From the NCBI GenBank assembly GCA_031418215.1, contig JANOXC010000020.1:1-26809 (forward strand): DNA of 26,809 nucleotides, in the 5' to 3' direction. Under the pieces are notes generated by a model. It did no database searches. It saw nothing but the letters and a program-made list of their open reading frames with translations, and was not told where the DNA came from. The DNA comes from JANOXC01 sp031418215. GTDB lineage: Bacteria; Bacteroidota; Bacteroidia; AKYH767-A; OLB10. How positions within the stretch are numbered: the stretch's first letter is position 1; the number at the start of each line of letters is the position of its first letter. Positions 7,119 to 15,850 of this stretch are shown in pieces. The position numbers and the translations under genes were made by a program.

Positions 7119-7236
7119 GGTATGAAGTACGTATGAATGGCTCAAAGCATTAACAAAGATTAACAAACATTTTTTGCAGGCTTTGGTATAAGTTCATAAC
7201 ATTGCATAATAATTAAATACAAAATCCCTCAAAAAA

Positions 7237-7506
7237 ATGAAAAAATTAATTGCACTTATCGCTTTCATCGGATTTATATCCGTTCAGTCAGTTTCTGCCC
7301 AAACTGAATCAAAAGACAAAACTGTAAAACCTGCAACAGAGGCTAATGTAGAAAGTGCTGATGTGAAAAAAGATATGAAATCATGCCATAGTGCTGAAGC
7401 AAAATCTTGTTGCAAAAAGAACTCAAAAGCCAGCTGCTGTGCTAAGAAAGGAGAGGAAAAAGCTGAAGCAACTGAGAAGGAAAAAGTAAAAGGTATGAAA
7501 GATTAA
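7237..7506 (+). CDS. Small exported cysteine-rich protein
   Basis: The 89 aa product has a clean type I signal peptide (MKKLIALIAFIGFISVQSVSAQ, cleavage after VSA at about 21). The mature part of about 68 residues is very rich in Lys, Glu and Ala and carries five cysteines at 50, 58, 59, 67 and 68, arranged C-x7-CC-x7-CC, plus His51. I do not recognise a named family. The paired cysteines in a charged, otherwise disordered chain suggest metal binding or disulfide chemistry in the periplasm; this is inference. It is transcribed alone, divergent from the permease, and followed by its own strong terminator. Confidence 0.75.
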   Translation: MKKLIALIAFIGFISVQSVSAQTESKDKTVKPATEANVESADVKKDMKSCHSAEAKSCCKKNSKASCCAKKGEEKAEATEKEKVKGMKD

Positions 7507-7527
7507 TTTCTTATATACCAAATTATA

Positions 7528-7558
7528 AAAGGATGGCCAATAGCCGTCCTTTTTTTTT
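7528..7558 (+). terminator. Rho-independent terminator of the Cys-rich gene
   Basis: AAAGGATGGC (7528-7537) pairs with GCCGTCCTTT (7543-7552) with one wobble around a 5 nt loop, followed by an uninterrupted T tract to 7558. The A-rich left flank means it may also act on the convergent minus-strand gene. Confidence 0.92.
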
Positions 7559-7652
7559 ATTTATGTTAAATGATTTCAGGTTTCAAAAAGGACTACAGTT
7601 AAGAATCTGAAAGTTGATAAACCAATTTTTTATACTATGACCGCTCAACTTA

Positions 7653-8345
7653 TCAAACAATTTCAAGCAATTCTTTAAGCCGTGAAATTATAAAGGTTGC
7701 TTTTTGGTTTTCCGGAGGATTTGTTTTGAAAAAAACCTGATCAATACCCGCTGTAAATGCACCTAAAATATCTGTTTCATAGGTGTCGCCAATCATTAGG
7801 GCTTCTGTTATTGTTGTACCGGTTTGATCTAATGCATGTTCAAATATCCTTGAATCGGGTTTGTTAAATCCAATTTCTTCTGAAATAAAAATATGCTCAA
7901 AATATTTTCCTAAACCTGAGGAATTCATTTTAATATGTTGCGATTCCTTGAAGCCGTTGGTAATAATCGACATTTTGTATTTTTCCGACAAGTGATCTAA
8001 CACATGAATAGCATCATCGATAAGGTATGTTTTAAAAGGGGTGCGTTTAAGGAACTCATCGGCGATAGATTCGGAGAGCGGATAATCATAAATGTTAAAA
8101 TCCTCCAGCGTATATCGAAAACGGTTAATCCGCAAGGCATCCTTGCCAATCTTGTTTTCTGAATATAAGCCCCAAAGTTGTTCGTTATGTGTTTTGTAAT
8201 TTAAATAAAAAGCTTCAAAGGAAGGAAGGTTTTTATCGTTTAATTGAATTTCACAATAAATTTCATTCAAACTTTCTTTTGCATTTCTGTCTGTGTCCCA
8301 TAAGGTATGATCTAAATCAAAAAAAAGATGTTTATACTCAGTCAT
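7653..8345 (-). CDS. HAD-family nucleotidase, YjjG-like
   Basis: The 230 aa product is a HAD phosphatase. The four motifs are seen: DLDHTLWD (D10 nucleophile, D12 acid/base), SIITNG (motif II), KPDSRIFE (motif III Lys) and MIGDTYETDILGA (motif IV Asp pair). The FFDLDHTLWD start and the helical cap (about 20-95) match the YjjG subgroup (TIGR02254), 5'-nucleotidases that dephosphorylate pyrimidine and non-canonical nucleotides and help clean the nucleotide pool. Substrate is inferred from the family only. It is followed by a membrane protein gene upstream on the same strand (55 bp gap) but no clear promoter was found. Confidence 0.88.
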   Translation of the reverse strand: MTEYKHLFFDLDHTLWDTDRNAKESLNEIYCEIQLNDKNLPSFEAFYLNYKTHNEQLWGLYSENKIGKDALRINRFRYTLEDFNIYDYPLSESIADEFLKRTPFKTYLIDDAIHVLDHLSEKYKMSIITNGFKESQHIKMNSSGLGKYFEHIFISEEIGFNKPDSRIFEHALDQTGTTITEALMIGDTYETDILGAFTAGIDQVFFKTNPPENQKATFIISRLKELLEIV

Positions 8346-8400
8346 TAAAATTACTTAAGATTTTTAAAAGATTAGGTTAAATTAAATTCGGGAAATACTC

Positions 8401-8976
8401 TTATTTTGACAATTGATCCTGCAAATCTCCAATGGTTGCTGCATGAAACAACTCAAATAATGATGTCATGGTGATTGACCAGAAAAGAACGGAAAAAAAC
8501 ATATATATAATCACTTTTTTACGATCGCTGACAAGGGTGTTTGCTATTATGGTCCCGATTGGAATACTTAAAATTACTGGTGTGATTAATGCAATTCCAA
8601 ATAACCCGTACTTGCGCCAAATCCTTACTATTTTACGGTTTCTTGGAGTAAAAATAACCTTGTCTTTTTTACTGGTGGCTACATATTCATAATGTATTTC
8701 CAAGGGACTATTTATATCGGCAATTGGTTCAGAAAAAGGCGCTTCCTTTTTAAATGTTTTTTTTATTTTATACTTCAGGAAATGCCAGGCATCAATGAGC
8801 TTTTTACTGAAAAATGTAAAAATTAAAACACCAAGGGTTCCGCCAATAACACAATAAAGTACTGTTTCAAAAAAAGTAAAATCATAACGTTTATCATAAT
8901 AGGCAAATGGGGGCCCGGCAACAAATTTAACGCTGCTCAATAATATTACTTGAAGAATTTTTATTAGCTCCCCCAT
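8401..8976 (-). CDS. Multi-spanning membrane protein of unknown function
   Basis: The 191 aa product has hydrophobic segments at about 34-56 (with CVIGGTLGVLIF), 124-148 (GLFGIALITPVILSIPIGTIIA) and 155-178, and a weaker one near the N-terminus (5-20). A Lys-rich cytoplasmic loop (about 60-120) lies between them. The Gly/Pro-rich helix around 124-148 and the GPPFAYY stretch remind me faintly of small integral membrane families such as PF06695, but I cannot assign it. It lies 55 bp upstream of the nucleotidase on the same strand and may share a transcript with it. Confidence 0.75.
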   Translation of the reverse strand: MGELIKILQVILLSSVKFVAGPPFAYYDKRYDFTFFETVLYCVIGGTLGVLIFTFFSKKLIDAWHFLKYKIKKTFKKEAPFSEPIADINSPLEIHYEYVATSKKDKVIFTPRNRKIVRIWRKYGLFGIALITPVILSIPIGTIIANTLVSDRKKVIIYMFFSVLFWSITMTSLFELFHAATIGDLQDQLSK

Positions 8977-9137
8977 GTAGTAATAGGGCCAGTAAATATT
9001 AAGTTAATGGATTTTAAGATGCTTGATGAAGATAAAGCGGTTAAGAATAACATTATTTTTTAAATAAATTAGGGAGACTGAAGAAAGGTTAAGTTGATTT
9101 TACTAAAGAAGAACGCACAGGAATTAGTAATTGTTGT

Positions 9138-9785
9138 TTACTCTTTAATGCCAAAAGCCAGATCACCGGCATCTCCTAATCCGGGAACTATGTATGCTTG
9201 TGCTGTTAACTCTTCATCAACGGCTCCTGCCCAGATGGTAACATCGGTAGGTAAATGACTTTTAACATGCTCAATGCCCTCGGCACTGGCGATTGCACAA
9301 ACAATATGTGTATGTTTTGGTTTCCCTTTTTGTAACATCGCTTTATAAGTCATTACAATAGAAGCGCCAGTTGCCAACATAGGATCAGCCAATATAAGGA
9401 TACGGCCATTAAGTGGAGGACTGCTCAAATAGTCGAGTCTGATATCAAAACTACCATCTTTATGATGACGGCGATAAGCAGAAACGAAGGCATTATCTGC
9501 GCTGTCGAAATAATTTAAAACACCTTGATGTAATGGCAACCCTGCACGTAAGATGGTTGCAACAACAGGTTGCTCTTTTAACTGTGGTATTATAGCAACT
9601 CCCAGCGGAGTAGTGATTTCCTTATCTTCATATTCCATTTTTTTACTGATTTCAAGCGCAGCAATTTCACCAATGCGTTCCAGGTTTCTACGGAAACGCA
9701 TTCTGTCTTTTTGAATTTCCTGATCGCGTATTTCGGCTATAAAATGATGAATTATTGAAGATTGCTGGCTTAAAATGTACAACAT
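9138..9785 (-). CDS. upp: Uracil phosphoribosyltransferase
   Basis: The 215 aa enzyme makes UMP from uracil and PRPP, the pyrimidine salvage step. The PRPP-binding loop ILADPMLATGASI (about 131-143) is intact, with ATILRAGLPLHQGVL (about 76-90) and the uracil-binding GLGDAGDLAFG near the C-terminus. Length is normal for the family. A TACATTTG box ends 33 bp upstream. It sits alone, with the nucleotide-related YjjG-like gene further downstream, a loose functional theme at best. Confidence 0.95.
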   Translation of the reverse strand: MLYILSQQSSIIHHFIAEIRDQEIQKDRMRFRRNLERIGEIAALEISKKMEYEDKEITTPLGVAIIPQLKEQPVVATILRAGLPLHQGVLNYFDSADNAFVSAYRRHHKDGSFDIRLDYLSSPPLNGRILILADPMLATGASIVMTYKAMLQKGKPKHTHIVCAIASAEGIEHVKSHLPTDVTIWAGAVDEELTAQAYIVPGLGDAGDLAFGIKE

Positions 9786-9818
9786 GTCAGAAAGAAATTT
9801 AATTCATAAATATTTTTA

Positions 9819-9826
9819 CAAATGTA
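9819..9826 (-). promoter_or_regulatory. TACATTTG -7 box of upp
   Basis: An exact TAnnTTTG on the minus strand, placing initiation around 9814-9812 and leaving a leader of about 27 nt before the upp ATG at 9785. Confidence 0.55.
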
Positions 9827-9859
9827 GTTGAAAGGGGTCTTCCTAAATTTAAAGGAAGC

Positions 9860-10771
9860 TTATTTCTTCAGCCAGCGCAATAAAACAGGTAAATTGTTGT
9901 AATTGAGATGTAAATAGGAATGATCAATCGCCCCAAAGCTCCGAAAAAAGTGGGCGATTGTTTCAACATTTGAACCTCCAAAATCCAAAATTAGTTCTTG
10001 GCCTGCATATTGACTGATCAGACGATCAAAAAGCAAATGCATTGCCCTCAACTCCCGGCCCAATGAAGAGCTATAGCCTTCGATATAAGTAATTCTATTA
10101 CTTGTTCTGACAAAAAAAGCGGACGCTATAATTTCATTATTCTTTTCGACTGCATAGCTCCATACTTCCGTCTTTTCAACACATTTCTCCAGTAATTTTT
10201 GAAGCATGTCAAAATCATTTTGCTTGAATACTTGAATTCGTTCTGAAGTGTGTTTCTTGAATTCATTGGTAAAATATGCAAAATCTGTTACAGGAATAAT
10301 GTTTAGTTTTTCTTCCTTAACCAAACGGATGCTTCTTCTTAATTTAGAAGAATAATTTTTTACAAGATTTTCATAGGACGAATTAAGATTCAAAACCTGA
10401 AATATTTTTTCAGTTCGAATTAGTTTAGGGACAGGAGTTGGCTCAATCAAATCAATTGCAAAATCCCAGTATTTAAACACACTGGTAAGTAGATTCAAAA
10501 TCACCGTACTTGAATTTGATTGTTTACTTAATCCAAAAAGTCCGAAATTTCTTGTAAAAAAAGGTTGATATATATAATTGATCCCAAATTTTCTGCGTAT
10601 TGCAAAGGGAAATAAGATCGTATAATCTGGAGTCAAAACCGCTCCCCATTTATCGGCTGTTAGATTGAGATACCAGCTGGTGACAAAGATGGAAGATGTT
10701 TTGTCCTTTGACATTGATTCATCCCATCGTTGATGGTCTATTTCGTCGGAAAAAAGCAACTTATATTCCAT
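9860..10771 (-). CDS. FemAB/GNAT-like acyltransferase family protein
   Basis: The 303 aa product resembles the double-GNAT FemAB-like proteins (Acetyltransf_6 type). The C-terminal half shows the GNAT-like stretch EVWSYAVEKNNEIIASAFFVRTSNRITYIEGYSSS-type beta strands followed by LGRELRAMHLLFDRLI and ELILDFGGSN, matching the N/E-x-x-G-x-F-G order of that family. The middle has a Leu/Lys-rich helical region YSSKLRRSIRLVKEEKL. Such proteins transfer amino-acyl or acyl groups to peptidoglycan, polysaccharide or lipid precursors. The gene starts 8 bp after the deacetylase-like gene, so the two form an operon, which points to envelope polysaccharide modification. The substrate is not identified. 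Confidence 0.75.
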   Translation of the reverse strand: MEYKLLFSDEIDHQRWDESMSKDKTSSIFVTSWYLNLTADKWGAVLTPDYTILFPFAIRRKFGINYIYQPFFTRNFGLFGLSKQSNSSTVILNLLTSVFKYWDFAIDLIEPTPVPKLIRTEKIFQVLNLNSSYENLVKNYSSKLRRSIRLVKEEKLNIIPVTDFAYFTNEFKKHTSERIQVFKQNDFDMLQKLLEKCVEKTEVWSYAVEKNNEIIASAFFVRTSNRITYIEGYSSSLGRELRAMHLLFDRLISQYAGQELILDFGGSNVETIAHFFRSFGAIDHSYLHLNYNNLPVLLRWLKK

Positions 10772-10779
10772 AAAAGTGT

Positions 10780-12102
10780 TTATATGGCCGCTTCCACTAT
10801 CGATTCATAAACATTTCGCCAACCTTTCCATTCATCCCTGTCATTAACAGAATGATTATGCCAAAGTGTTACAAAAGTACCATTCACGTTTCTCACTTCA
10901 TTGATCAAATGAATGGCTCGTTTAACTGCTTCATCCGGATCAAGCTGCATGTAATCTTTAAGTGTATTATCCATCAACATAAATGGGGTGAGTAAAAGTT
11001 TTGTTTCTGTATCAAGATCCAGGTCATAAAAAATAAAAGGGCGGCAAATGCTGGCCCTGAATCCGATTTCTGAAGCATAGCCCATGCTAAAATCTTCTTT
11101 AATATCATTTTCAATCAGGTTGCGATAGGTTGTTGGGAAAATTACTTTCAGATAATGTTGACGGCTTTTTATTACTTCACGTTTAAGTACCTTATTTAAT
11201 CGGCGTATTTCTTTTCGCAGCTGTGAAGGGTCGTCATTTGATGAATAGGAGGGGTGAACCGCTACGTCAGCATAATCGGCAATTGATTTTATAAGCGACT
11301 GGAACTTGTTGCTACTTTCAATCGAAACGTTTTTATCGTATTCGCCATAGTTTCCCACGAGAAAAAAATAAATTTGACGAAGGTTGAATTTTTTCTTTAA
11401 CTGCAACAGATAATCATAAGTGTCATAAGGGTCTTTTTCAAAACCAAGTAAGACCCTGAATCTTTCGGCTATTTTTTTAAAATTCAAATCAAATAAATTC
11501 AAGGCAAAAGCTCCAACCTGACGCATCAGCCCTTTTTCTTTATAAGCAAAGGCGCTGTCAACGTCTATTGTTGAAATGAACTTATATTGTTGTGTTTTAA
11601 ATTCAATTAATGGGTAACGATCTTTTAATAATTTTTGAATTTTCAATGCCCAAATGTTAACTAAAGGCTTATCAAGAAAACCTCTTTGATATGCAAGGCT
11701 CTGGGTAGGACTAAAGCGTAAATGTTTGTCTTTGATGTGAGGCAGGTATTCTTCATATCGGCTCACCAAGTAAAAACTAGCTGCAAAAGGATCAAATGGG
11801 ATCTCATATTTAGGGTGGGTACCAAAAAATACCGGTACTCCTTGCCACTCAAAAACATTGATCTGTTGATCTTCTATTCCTTTTTCAAATAGTATCCTGG
11901 ATGCAAAAATAAAAAGTTCGTCATTGAAGGGGGTATCACTATAGCTGAGTTTAGGGCCTTCATAGCGTGCAAATTCTTCTTCTTTATGTGTTAGTAGAAA
12001 TTTAGTGCCGACCAAACTCCCGATAAAAAGCTTTAATATATATATAAGTCTGGGTGCCGGCTTTTCAGTGTAGATTAATAAAGTATTTCCTGATGGCAAC
12101 AT
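10780..12102 (-). CDS. Polysaccharide deacetylase-like protein (DUF7033 type)
   Basis: The 440 aa product has a Bacteroidota-type N-terminal domain (about 1-165) and a NodB/CE4-like C-terminal domain. Metal-site candidates are STIDVDSAF (D180, D182), VAVHPSYSS (H283) and LWHNHSVND near residue 417. CE4 enzymes use a D-H-H metal site to remove N- or O-acetyl groups from glycans. The NodB-like core here is divergent, so catalytic activity is likely but not certain. No signal peptide is visible, which suggests a cytoplasmic or membrane-associated step. The FemAB-like gene follows after 8 bp, so the pair probably modifies the same envelope glycan. I see no clear promoter upstream of 12102. Confidence 0.8.
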   Translation of the reverse strand: MLPSGNTLLIYTEKPAPRLIYILKLFIGSLVGTKFLLTHKEEEFARYEGPKLSYSDTPFNDELFIFASRILFEKGIEDQQINVFEWQGVPVFFGTHPKYEIPFDPFAASFYLVSRYEEYLPHIKDKHLRFSPTQSLAYQRGFLDKPLVNIWALKIQKLLKDRYPLIEFKTQQYKFISTIDVDSAFAYKEKGLMRQVGAFALNLFDLNFKKIAERFRVLLGFEKDPYDTYDYLLQLKKKFNLRQIYFFLVGNYGEYDKNVSIESSNKFQSLIKSIADYADVAVHPSYSSNDDPSQLRKEIRRLNKVLKREVIKSRQHYLKVIFPTTYRNLIENDIKEDFSMGYASEIGFRASICRPFIFYDLDLDTETKLLLTPFMLMDNTLKDYMQLDPDEAVKRAIHLINEVRNVNGTFVTLWHNHSVNDRDEWKGWRNVYESIVEAAI

Positions 12103-12209
12103 TTGTGTTTAATTTCTATTCTTCGGAATCCAACAATATTAGTAAAACTCCCAATGAACATTTAAATTATCTCAATCTCTGGATTTAATTAAATAAGGCC
12201 GTGAATGCA

Positions 12210-12896
12210 CTAAATTATCCCTTCATCGGCAAAACTATAAAAAGAAGTGCCAGCAATTATAATATGATCAAGAACATTGATATCCAGGTTTTTCCCTGCT
12301 TCTCGAAGCTTTTTTGTCAATTGTATGTCCTCATTGCTGGGCTTTGAATTGCCACTTGGATGATTATGGCAGAGTATAATACCCGAAGCATTGTGCTCAA
12401 TGGCAGCTTTAAAAACAAGTCTTGGGTCAACAACGGTCCCACTTATTCCCCCTTTGCTGATGCATGTTTTTGTAATGATATGATTAGCTCTATTTAATAG
12501 GATAAGCCAGAATTCTTCATGAATGAGGTCAGAAAGTTGTGGTTGAATCAATTCAACAATATCGCTGCTTGACGAGATTATTTCTTTTTTTAAGGCTTCT
12601 TCTTCTCGCCGTCTTCTTCCCAATTCAAGTGCAGCAATAATAGATATTGCTTTTACTGTTCCCATTCCTTTAAACCGGGCCAATTCTTTGGTATTTAGCC
12701 GTGATAATTCACTTAAATTATTATTACATTGATGTAAAATTTGTTTAGCAAGTTCAACCGCGGAATGATTTTTTATTCCGGTACGAATTAGAATGGCTAT
12801 TAATTCAGCATCACTTAAAGTGTGCCGACCATTCAATAATAGTTTTTCACGAGGACGATCACCTTCGGCCCAGGATTTTATATTTAGCATTTCCAT
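12210..12896 (-). CDS. radC: RadC family JAB/MPN metalloprotease-like protein
   Basis: The 228 aa product has the N-terminal helix-hairpin-helix-like region (about 1-95, with RPREKLLLNGRHTLSDAELIAILIRTG and FKGMGTVKA) and the C-terminal JAB1/MPN-like domain (about 105-228). The metal-site motif is intact: H177-x-H179-P-S-G and D190. Despite its name, a direct role in DNA repair is not established for this family; UPF0758 is the neutral name. An ATG two codons downstream (MLNIKSWAEGDRPRE) is an equally good start. It lies 264 bp downstream of the sigma factor gene. Confidence 0.92.
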   Translation of the reverse strand: MEMLNIKSWAEGDRPREKLLLNGRHTLSDAELIAILIRTGIKNHSAVELAKQILHQCNNNLSELSRLNTKELARFKGMGTVKAISIIAALELGRRRREEEALKKEIISSSSDIVELIQPQLSDLIHEEFWLILLNRANHIITKTCISKGGISGTVVDPRLVFKAAIEHNASGIILCHNHPSGNSKPSNEDIQLTKKLREAGKNLDINVLDHIIIAGTSFYSFADEGII

Positions 12897-13160
12897 TGAT
12901 GTTAGGTTAGCATGCTAAATTAGTTCAATTGAAGATGAAAAAGGGATTATTAAACTGTTTTAGCAGTTGAAATAAGGAAAGAATAAGAAAAAACACGTAT
13001 TAACTACTTGTTAATTGCTATATATATTGATGCTGTTAATAATATATATAGTAAAATCAATATTGCAAAAGTAATGTATCAAAGTAGTCAAATTAGGCTG
13101 CTTGCAAAAAGTAAGCTGAAAACATTTAAAGCGTATTGTAATTATTACGAACAAAAAACA

Positions 13161-14030
13161 TTATTGACAAAGGTATACCTTTAGTAATTTACTCCGCTGT
13201 TTATGCCGCAATCTACGGATGGCCTTCTCCTTAATCTGTCGAACCCGTTCTCTGGTAAGGTCAAATTTTTCCCCTATTTCTTCCAGTGTCAGTGATTGGT
13301 TAATTGTTCCGATTCCGAAAAATAGCCTTACTACTTCACGCTCCCTTTCTGAAAGTGTGCTCAAGGAGCGCTCAATTTCCTGCTTCAAGGATTCGTTCAT
13401 CAGGTGATTATCAGCCCGTGGTGATTCGGCGTTTTCAATTACATCGTAGAGTGTATTTTCTTCACCTTGAACAAAAGGAGCATCCATACTAACATGCTTA
13501 CTGGAAATGCGCAATGCATCTGCAATTTTATCAATGGGCATTTCAACGATAGCTGCAATTTCCTCCTGTGAGGGCTCCCGTTCAAATTCCTGTTCAAGTT
13601 TATTAAATGCTTTGTGAATTCGGCCCAATGAACCTATCTGATTTAAAGGTAGACGTACAATCCGCGATTGTTCGGCAACAGCTTGTAAAATACTTTGACG
13701 AATCCACCATACCGCATAGGAGATAAATTTAAAACCGCGTGTTTCGTCAAAACGCCTTGCTGCTTTAATTAAACCTAGATTGCCTTCATTGATCAGGTCA
13801 GGGAGACTCAAACCTTGGTTTTGATATTGTTTGGAAACAGAAACAACAAAACGCAAGTTTGCTTTGGTTAACCGATCCAAGGCGTTTTGATCACCTTCCC
13901 TGATTAACCTGGCCAAACGAACTTCTTCCTCAGCAGTTACCATATCCAATCTTCCGATTTCTGAAAGATATTTTTCAAGAGAAGCGTTTTCCCGATTGGT
14001 AATACTTTTGGCAATCTTCAATTGTCTCAT
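13161..14030 (-). CDS. rpoD: Primary sigma-70 factor, short Bacteroidota type
   Basis: The 289 aa product has sigma regions 1.2 to 4.2 and lacks the acidic region 1.1, as is typical for the Bacteroidota housekeeping sigma factor. Region 1.2 starts ASLEKYLSEIGRLDMVTAEEE; region 2 has ANLRFVVSVSKQYQNQGL, DLINEGNLGLIKAARRFD and GFKFISYAVWWIRQSI (promoter melting and -7 recognition). Region 3 runs about 135-215, and region 4 has LSEREREVVRLFFGI and LTLEEIGEKFDLTRERVRQIKEKAIRRLRH. Its recognised promoter is presumably the TAnnTTTG/TTTG type found repeatedly here. The predicted promoter lies about 70 bp upstream and leaves a leader of about 65 nt. Confidence 0.95.
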   Translation of the reverse strand: MRQLKIAKSITNRENASLEKYLSEIGRLDMVTAEEEVRLARLIREGDQNALDRLTKANLRFVVSVSKQYQNQGLSLPDLINEGNLGLIKAARRFDETRGFKFISYAVWWIRQSILQAVAEQSRIVRLPLNQIGSLGRIHKAFNKLEQEFEREPSQEEIAAIVEMPIDKIADALRISSKHVSMDAPFVQGEENTLYDVIENAESPRADNHLMNESLKQEIERSLSTLSEREREVVRLFFGIGTINQSLTLEEIGEKFDLTRERVRQIKEKAIRRLRHKQRSKLLKVYLCQ

Positions 14031-14101
14031 TGGGCTTCGTTTTATATATAAAGCTTAAGAAAATTGGGTTTTGCTAGCAAGCGTAATTGTAGTGTGTAGT
14101 A

Positions 14102-14133
14102 CAAATTTAAGTGATTGAAACAAGCAAATCAAA
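14102..14133 (-). promoter_or_regulatory. Promoter of the primary sigma factor gene
   Basis: On the minus strand TTTG (14133-14130) is followed after 20 bp by TAAATTTG (14109-14102). Both the -33 and -7 elements and the spacing fit the Bacteroidota sigma-70 consensus, the best full promoter match in the window. Confidence 0.6.
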
Positions 14134-14262
14134 ATAATCGGGCTTTTATTTTTTGCAGGATTTTTCTAAAAACTGGTAAATAATTAGGGTTGAAATCTGT
14201 TCTGTATGGAGGAAAGGTCGAATTATGTTGATGGGAGATCATAAAAAATAAGATGGGCAGAC

Positions 14263-14293
14263 AAAAAAAAGAGGGTGCTTTCGCTACCCTCTT
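14263..14293 (-). terminator. Rho-independent terminator of htrA
   Basis: On the minus strand AAGAGGGT pairs with ACCCTCTT, extended inward by GC pairs with one bulged A around a GAAA tetraloop, and is followed by eight T residues. It begins 40 bp after the htrA stop codon. Confidence 0.93.
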
Positions 14294-14332
14294 AACCAAC
14301 CAACCTATAAAAACACTATCTTAATTTAATAT

Positions 14333-15787
14333 TTACATTCCGAATCCGTAATAAGCACGCATTCCATTGGGATATACACCCTCAATAAGCACGCCACCTT
14401 TTTTATTTTGTAGATAGTTGCTAACGTCATTTACAGTTTCTACAGGTTTATTATCAATACCAGTAATTACAAATCCTTCCTTAAGTCCTGCACTCTTTAA
14501 TTTACCTGAGTTCAAATCCTTTATTTTAACTCCATTATTGATTCCTAATTTTTTCAAATCGTCTTTATTAGCTGGTTCTAAAACGGCACCGAGTGAATTG
14601 ACTACTTCAGTTTCGTTTTTTATTACCTCTGTATTCCCATTTTTATTTCGAAGGATTACATTGAAATTCTTTTCTGAATTATTTCGAATACCGGTTACAA
14701 GAATTTTGTCACCTGGGTGAAAGCGGCCTACTAATTCTTGTAATTCTGGAGTTGTTTTAACAGGCACACCATTAATCTTGGTAATTATATCTCCTTCTTT
14801 TAATCCTGCTTCAGAGGCTGCACCGCCTTTTGTTAGTCCGTTAATATACACCCCCTCTAAAGTGGTTATATCTTTTTCTTTGGCAAATGATGCATCAATA
14901 TCTCTGATACTAATACCAATAAATCCTCTTTGGACTTCACCGTATTCCAATAAGTCATTAACGACCTTCTTTACAATATTTACGGGTATTGCAAATGAAT
15001 AGCCCGCATAAGATCCCGTATTTGAAGCTATTGCTGAATTGATTCCAATCAATTCGCCATTGGTGTTGACCAATGCGCCTCCGCTGTTTCCTGGGTTAAC
15101 GGCAGCATCTGTCTGGATAAATGATTCTATTGAAGGTATGTTGGGGTTATCGAGAATATGAATATTGCGTGCTTTGGCACTTACTATTCCCGCTGTTACA
15201 GTTGACGTCAGATTGAATGGGTTGCCAACAGCCAAAACCCATTCCCCCACTTTTACATTATCTGAATTACCATAGGATGCGAAGGGCAATCCTTTCGTTT
15301 CCACTTTCAACAAAGCAAGATCTGTAGAAGGGTCAGTACCAATTACCTTCGCCTTAAAATTACGTTTATCGTCCATGGTAATTTCCACCTCATCGCCACC
15401 TTCTACAACGTGATTATTGGTTACAATAAACCCATCATCAGAAATGATTACGCCAGATCCTGATGACTCTTGTTTAGGCATTGGTTGAGGTTGACCAAAG
15501 AAAAATCCACTGTAAGGATCAAAAAAAGGGTTTTGATTTGCATTAGACCGGCTGGCATAAGTAGTTTTTACATGCACAACAGATTTAACCGTACTTTCAG
15601 CAGCAGGGGTGAAGTCAACTGGGCTGCCGGGAGTCGGGGTGTAGTTTACAAGACTTACAGGTCTGGGATTGCTAAATGCTAAGGCAGATTGTTTTTCTTC
15701 AAACACATGCTTGTAAAACGCGGCACCACCAACACTGCTTAGCAAGGCTAACATCACCATCATTGCATTTTTCCTTATCGTTCTCAT
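14333..15787 (-). CDS. HtrA/Deg-family periplasmic serine protease
   Basis: The 484 aa product has an N-terminal hydrophobic signal/anchor (about 8-25), a trypsin-like protease domain with an intact triad (H126 in VTNNHVVEGG, D156 in DPSTDLALLK, S235 in NPGNSGGALV), and two PDZ domains (about 280-380 and 395-484). Between signal and protease domain is a Ser/Asn/Gly/Phe-rich segment (about 75-105). DegP-type proteases degrade or refold misfolded periplasmic and outer-membrane proteins. The layout matches Do/DegP, but DegP versus DegQ cannot be decided. A TAATTTTG box lies 56 bp upstream. It ends at its own strong terminator. Confidence 0.95.
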   Translation of the reverse strand: MRTIRKNAMMVMLALLSSVGGAAFYKHVFEEKQSALAFSNPRPVSLVNYTPTPGSPVDFTPAAESTVKSVVHVKTTYASRSNANQNPFFDPYSGFFFGQPQPMPKQESSGSGVIISDDGFIVTNNHVVEGGDEVEITMDDKRNFKAKVIGTDPSTDLALLKVETKGLPFASYGNSDNVKVGEWVLAVGNPFNLTSTVTAGIVSAKARNIHILDNPNIPSIESFIQTDAAVNPGNSGGALVNTNGELIGINSAIASNTGSYAGYSFAIPVNIVKKVVNDLLEYGEVQRGFIGISIRDIDASFAKEKDITTLEGVYINGLTKGGAASEAGLKEGDIITKINGVPVKTTPELQELVGRFHPGDKILVTGIRNNSEKNFNVILRNKNGNTEVIKNETEVVNSLGAVLEPANKDDLKKLGINNGVKIKDLNSGKLKSAGLKEGFVITGIDNKPVETVNDVSNYLQNKKGGVLIEGVYPNGMRAYYGFGM

Positions 15788-15842
15788 GGTTTTTTAAAGT
15801 ATTTTTTTATGTTTCTATATATTATATGTTTACTTTTTTTGT

Positions 15843-15850
15843 CAAAATTA
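15843..15850 (-). promoter_or_regulatory. TAATTTTG -7-like box upstream of htrA
   Basis: CAAAATTA on the plus strand gives TAATTTTG on the minus strand, a match to TAnnTTTG with a leader of about 50 nt. No -33 TTTG is found at the usual spacing, so this is tentative. Confidence 0.35.

Larger units (their letters stand above)
14031..14332. other. Intergenic region between sigma factor and htrA
   Basis: The 302 bp gap between two minus-strand genes holds the sigma-factor promoter (14102-14133), a TATATATA run in its leader (14043-14050) and the htrA terminator (14263-14293). No coding frame is supported. Confidence 0.7.

Noticed and set aside
9007..9063. An 18-codon plus-strand ORF (MDFKMLDEDKAVKNNIIF)
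   Set aside because: Composition looks coding-like, but it is too short, without a promoter or terminator of its own, and may be chance.
12907..12932. Palindromes TTAGCATGCTAA and TTCAATTGAA just upstream of radC
   Set aside because: Dyads of 10-12 bp are expected several times by chance in a window this long; nothing else supports an operator.
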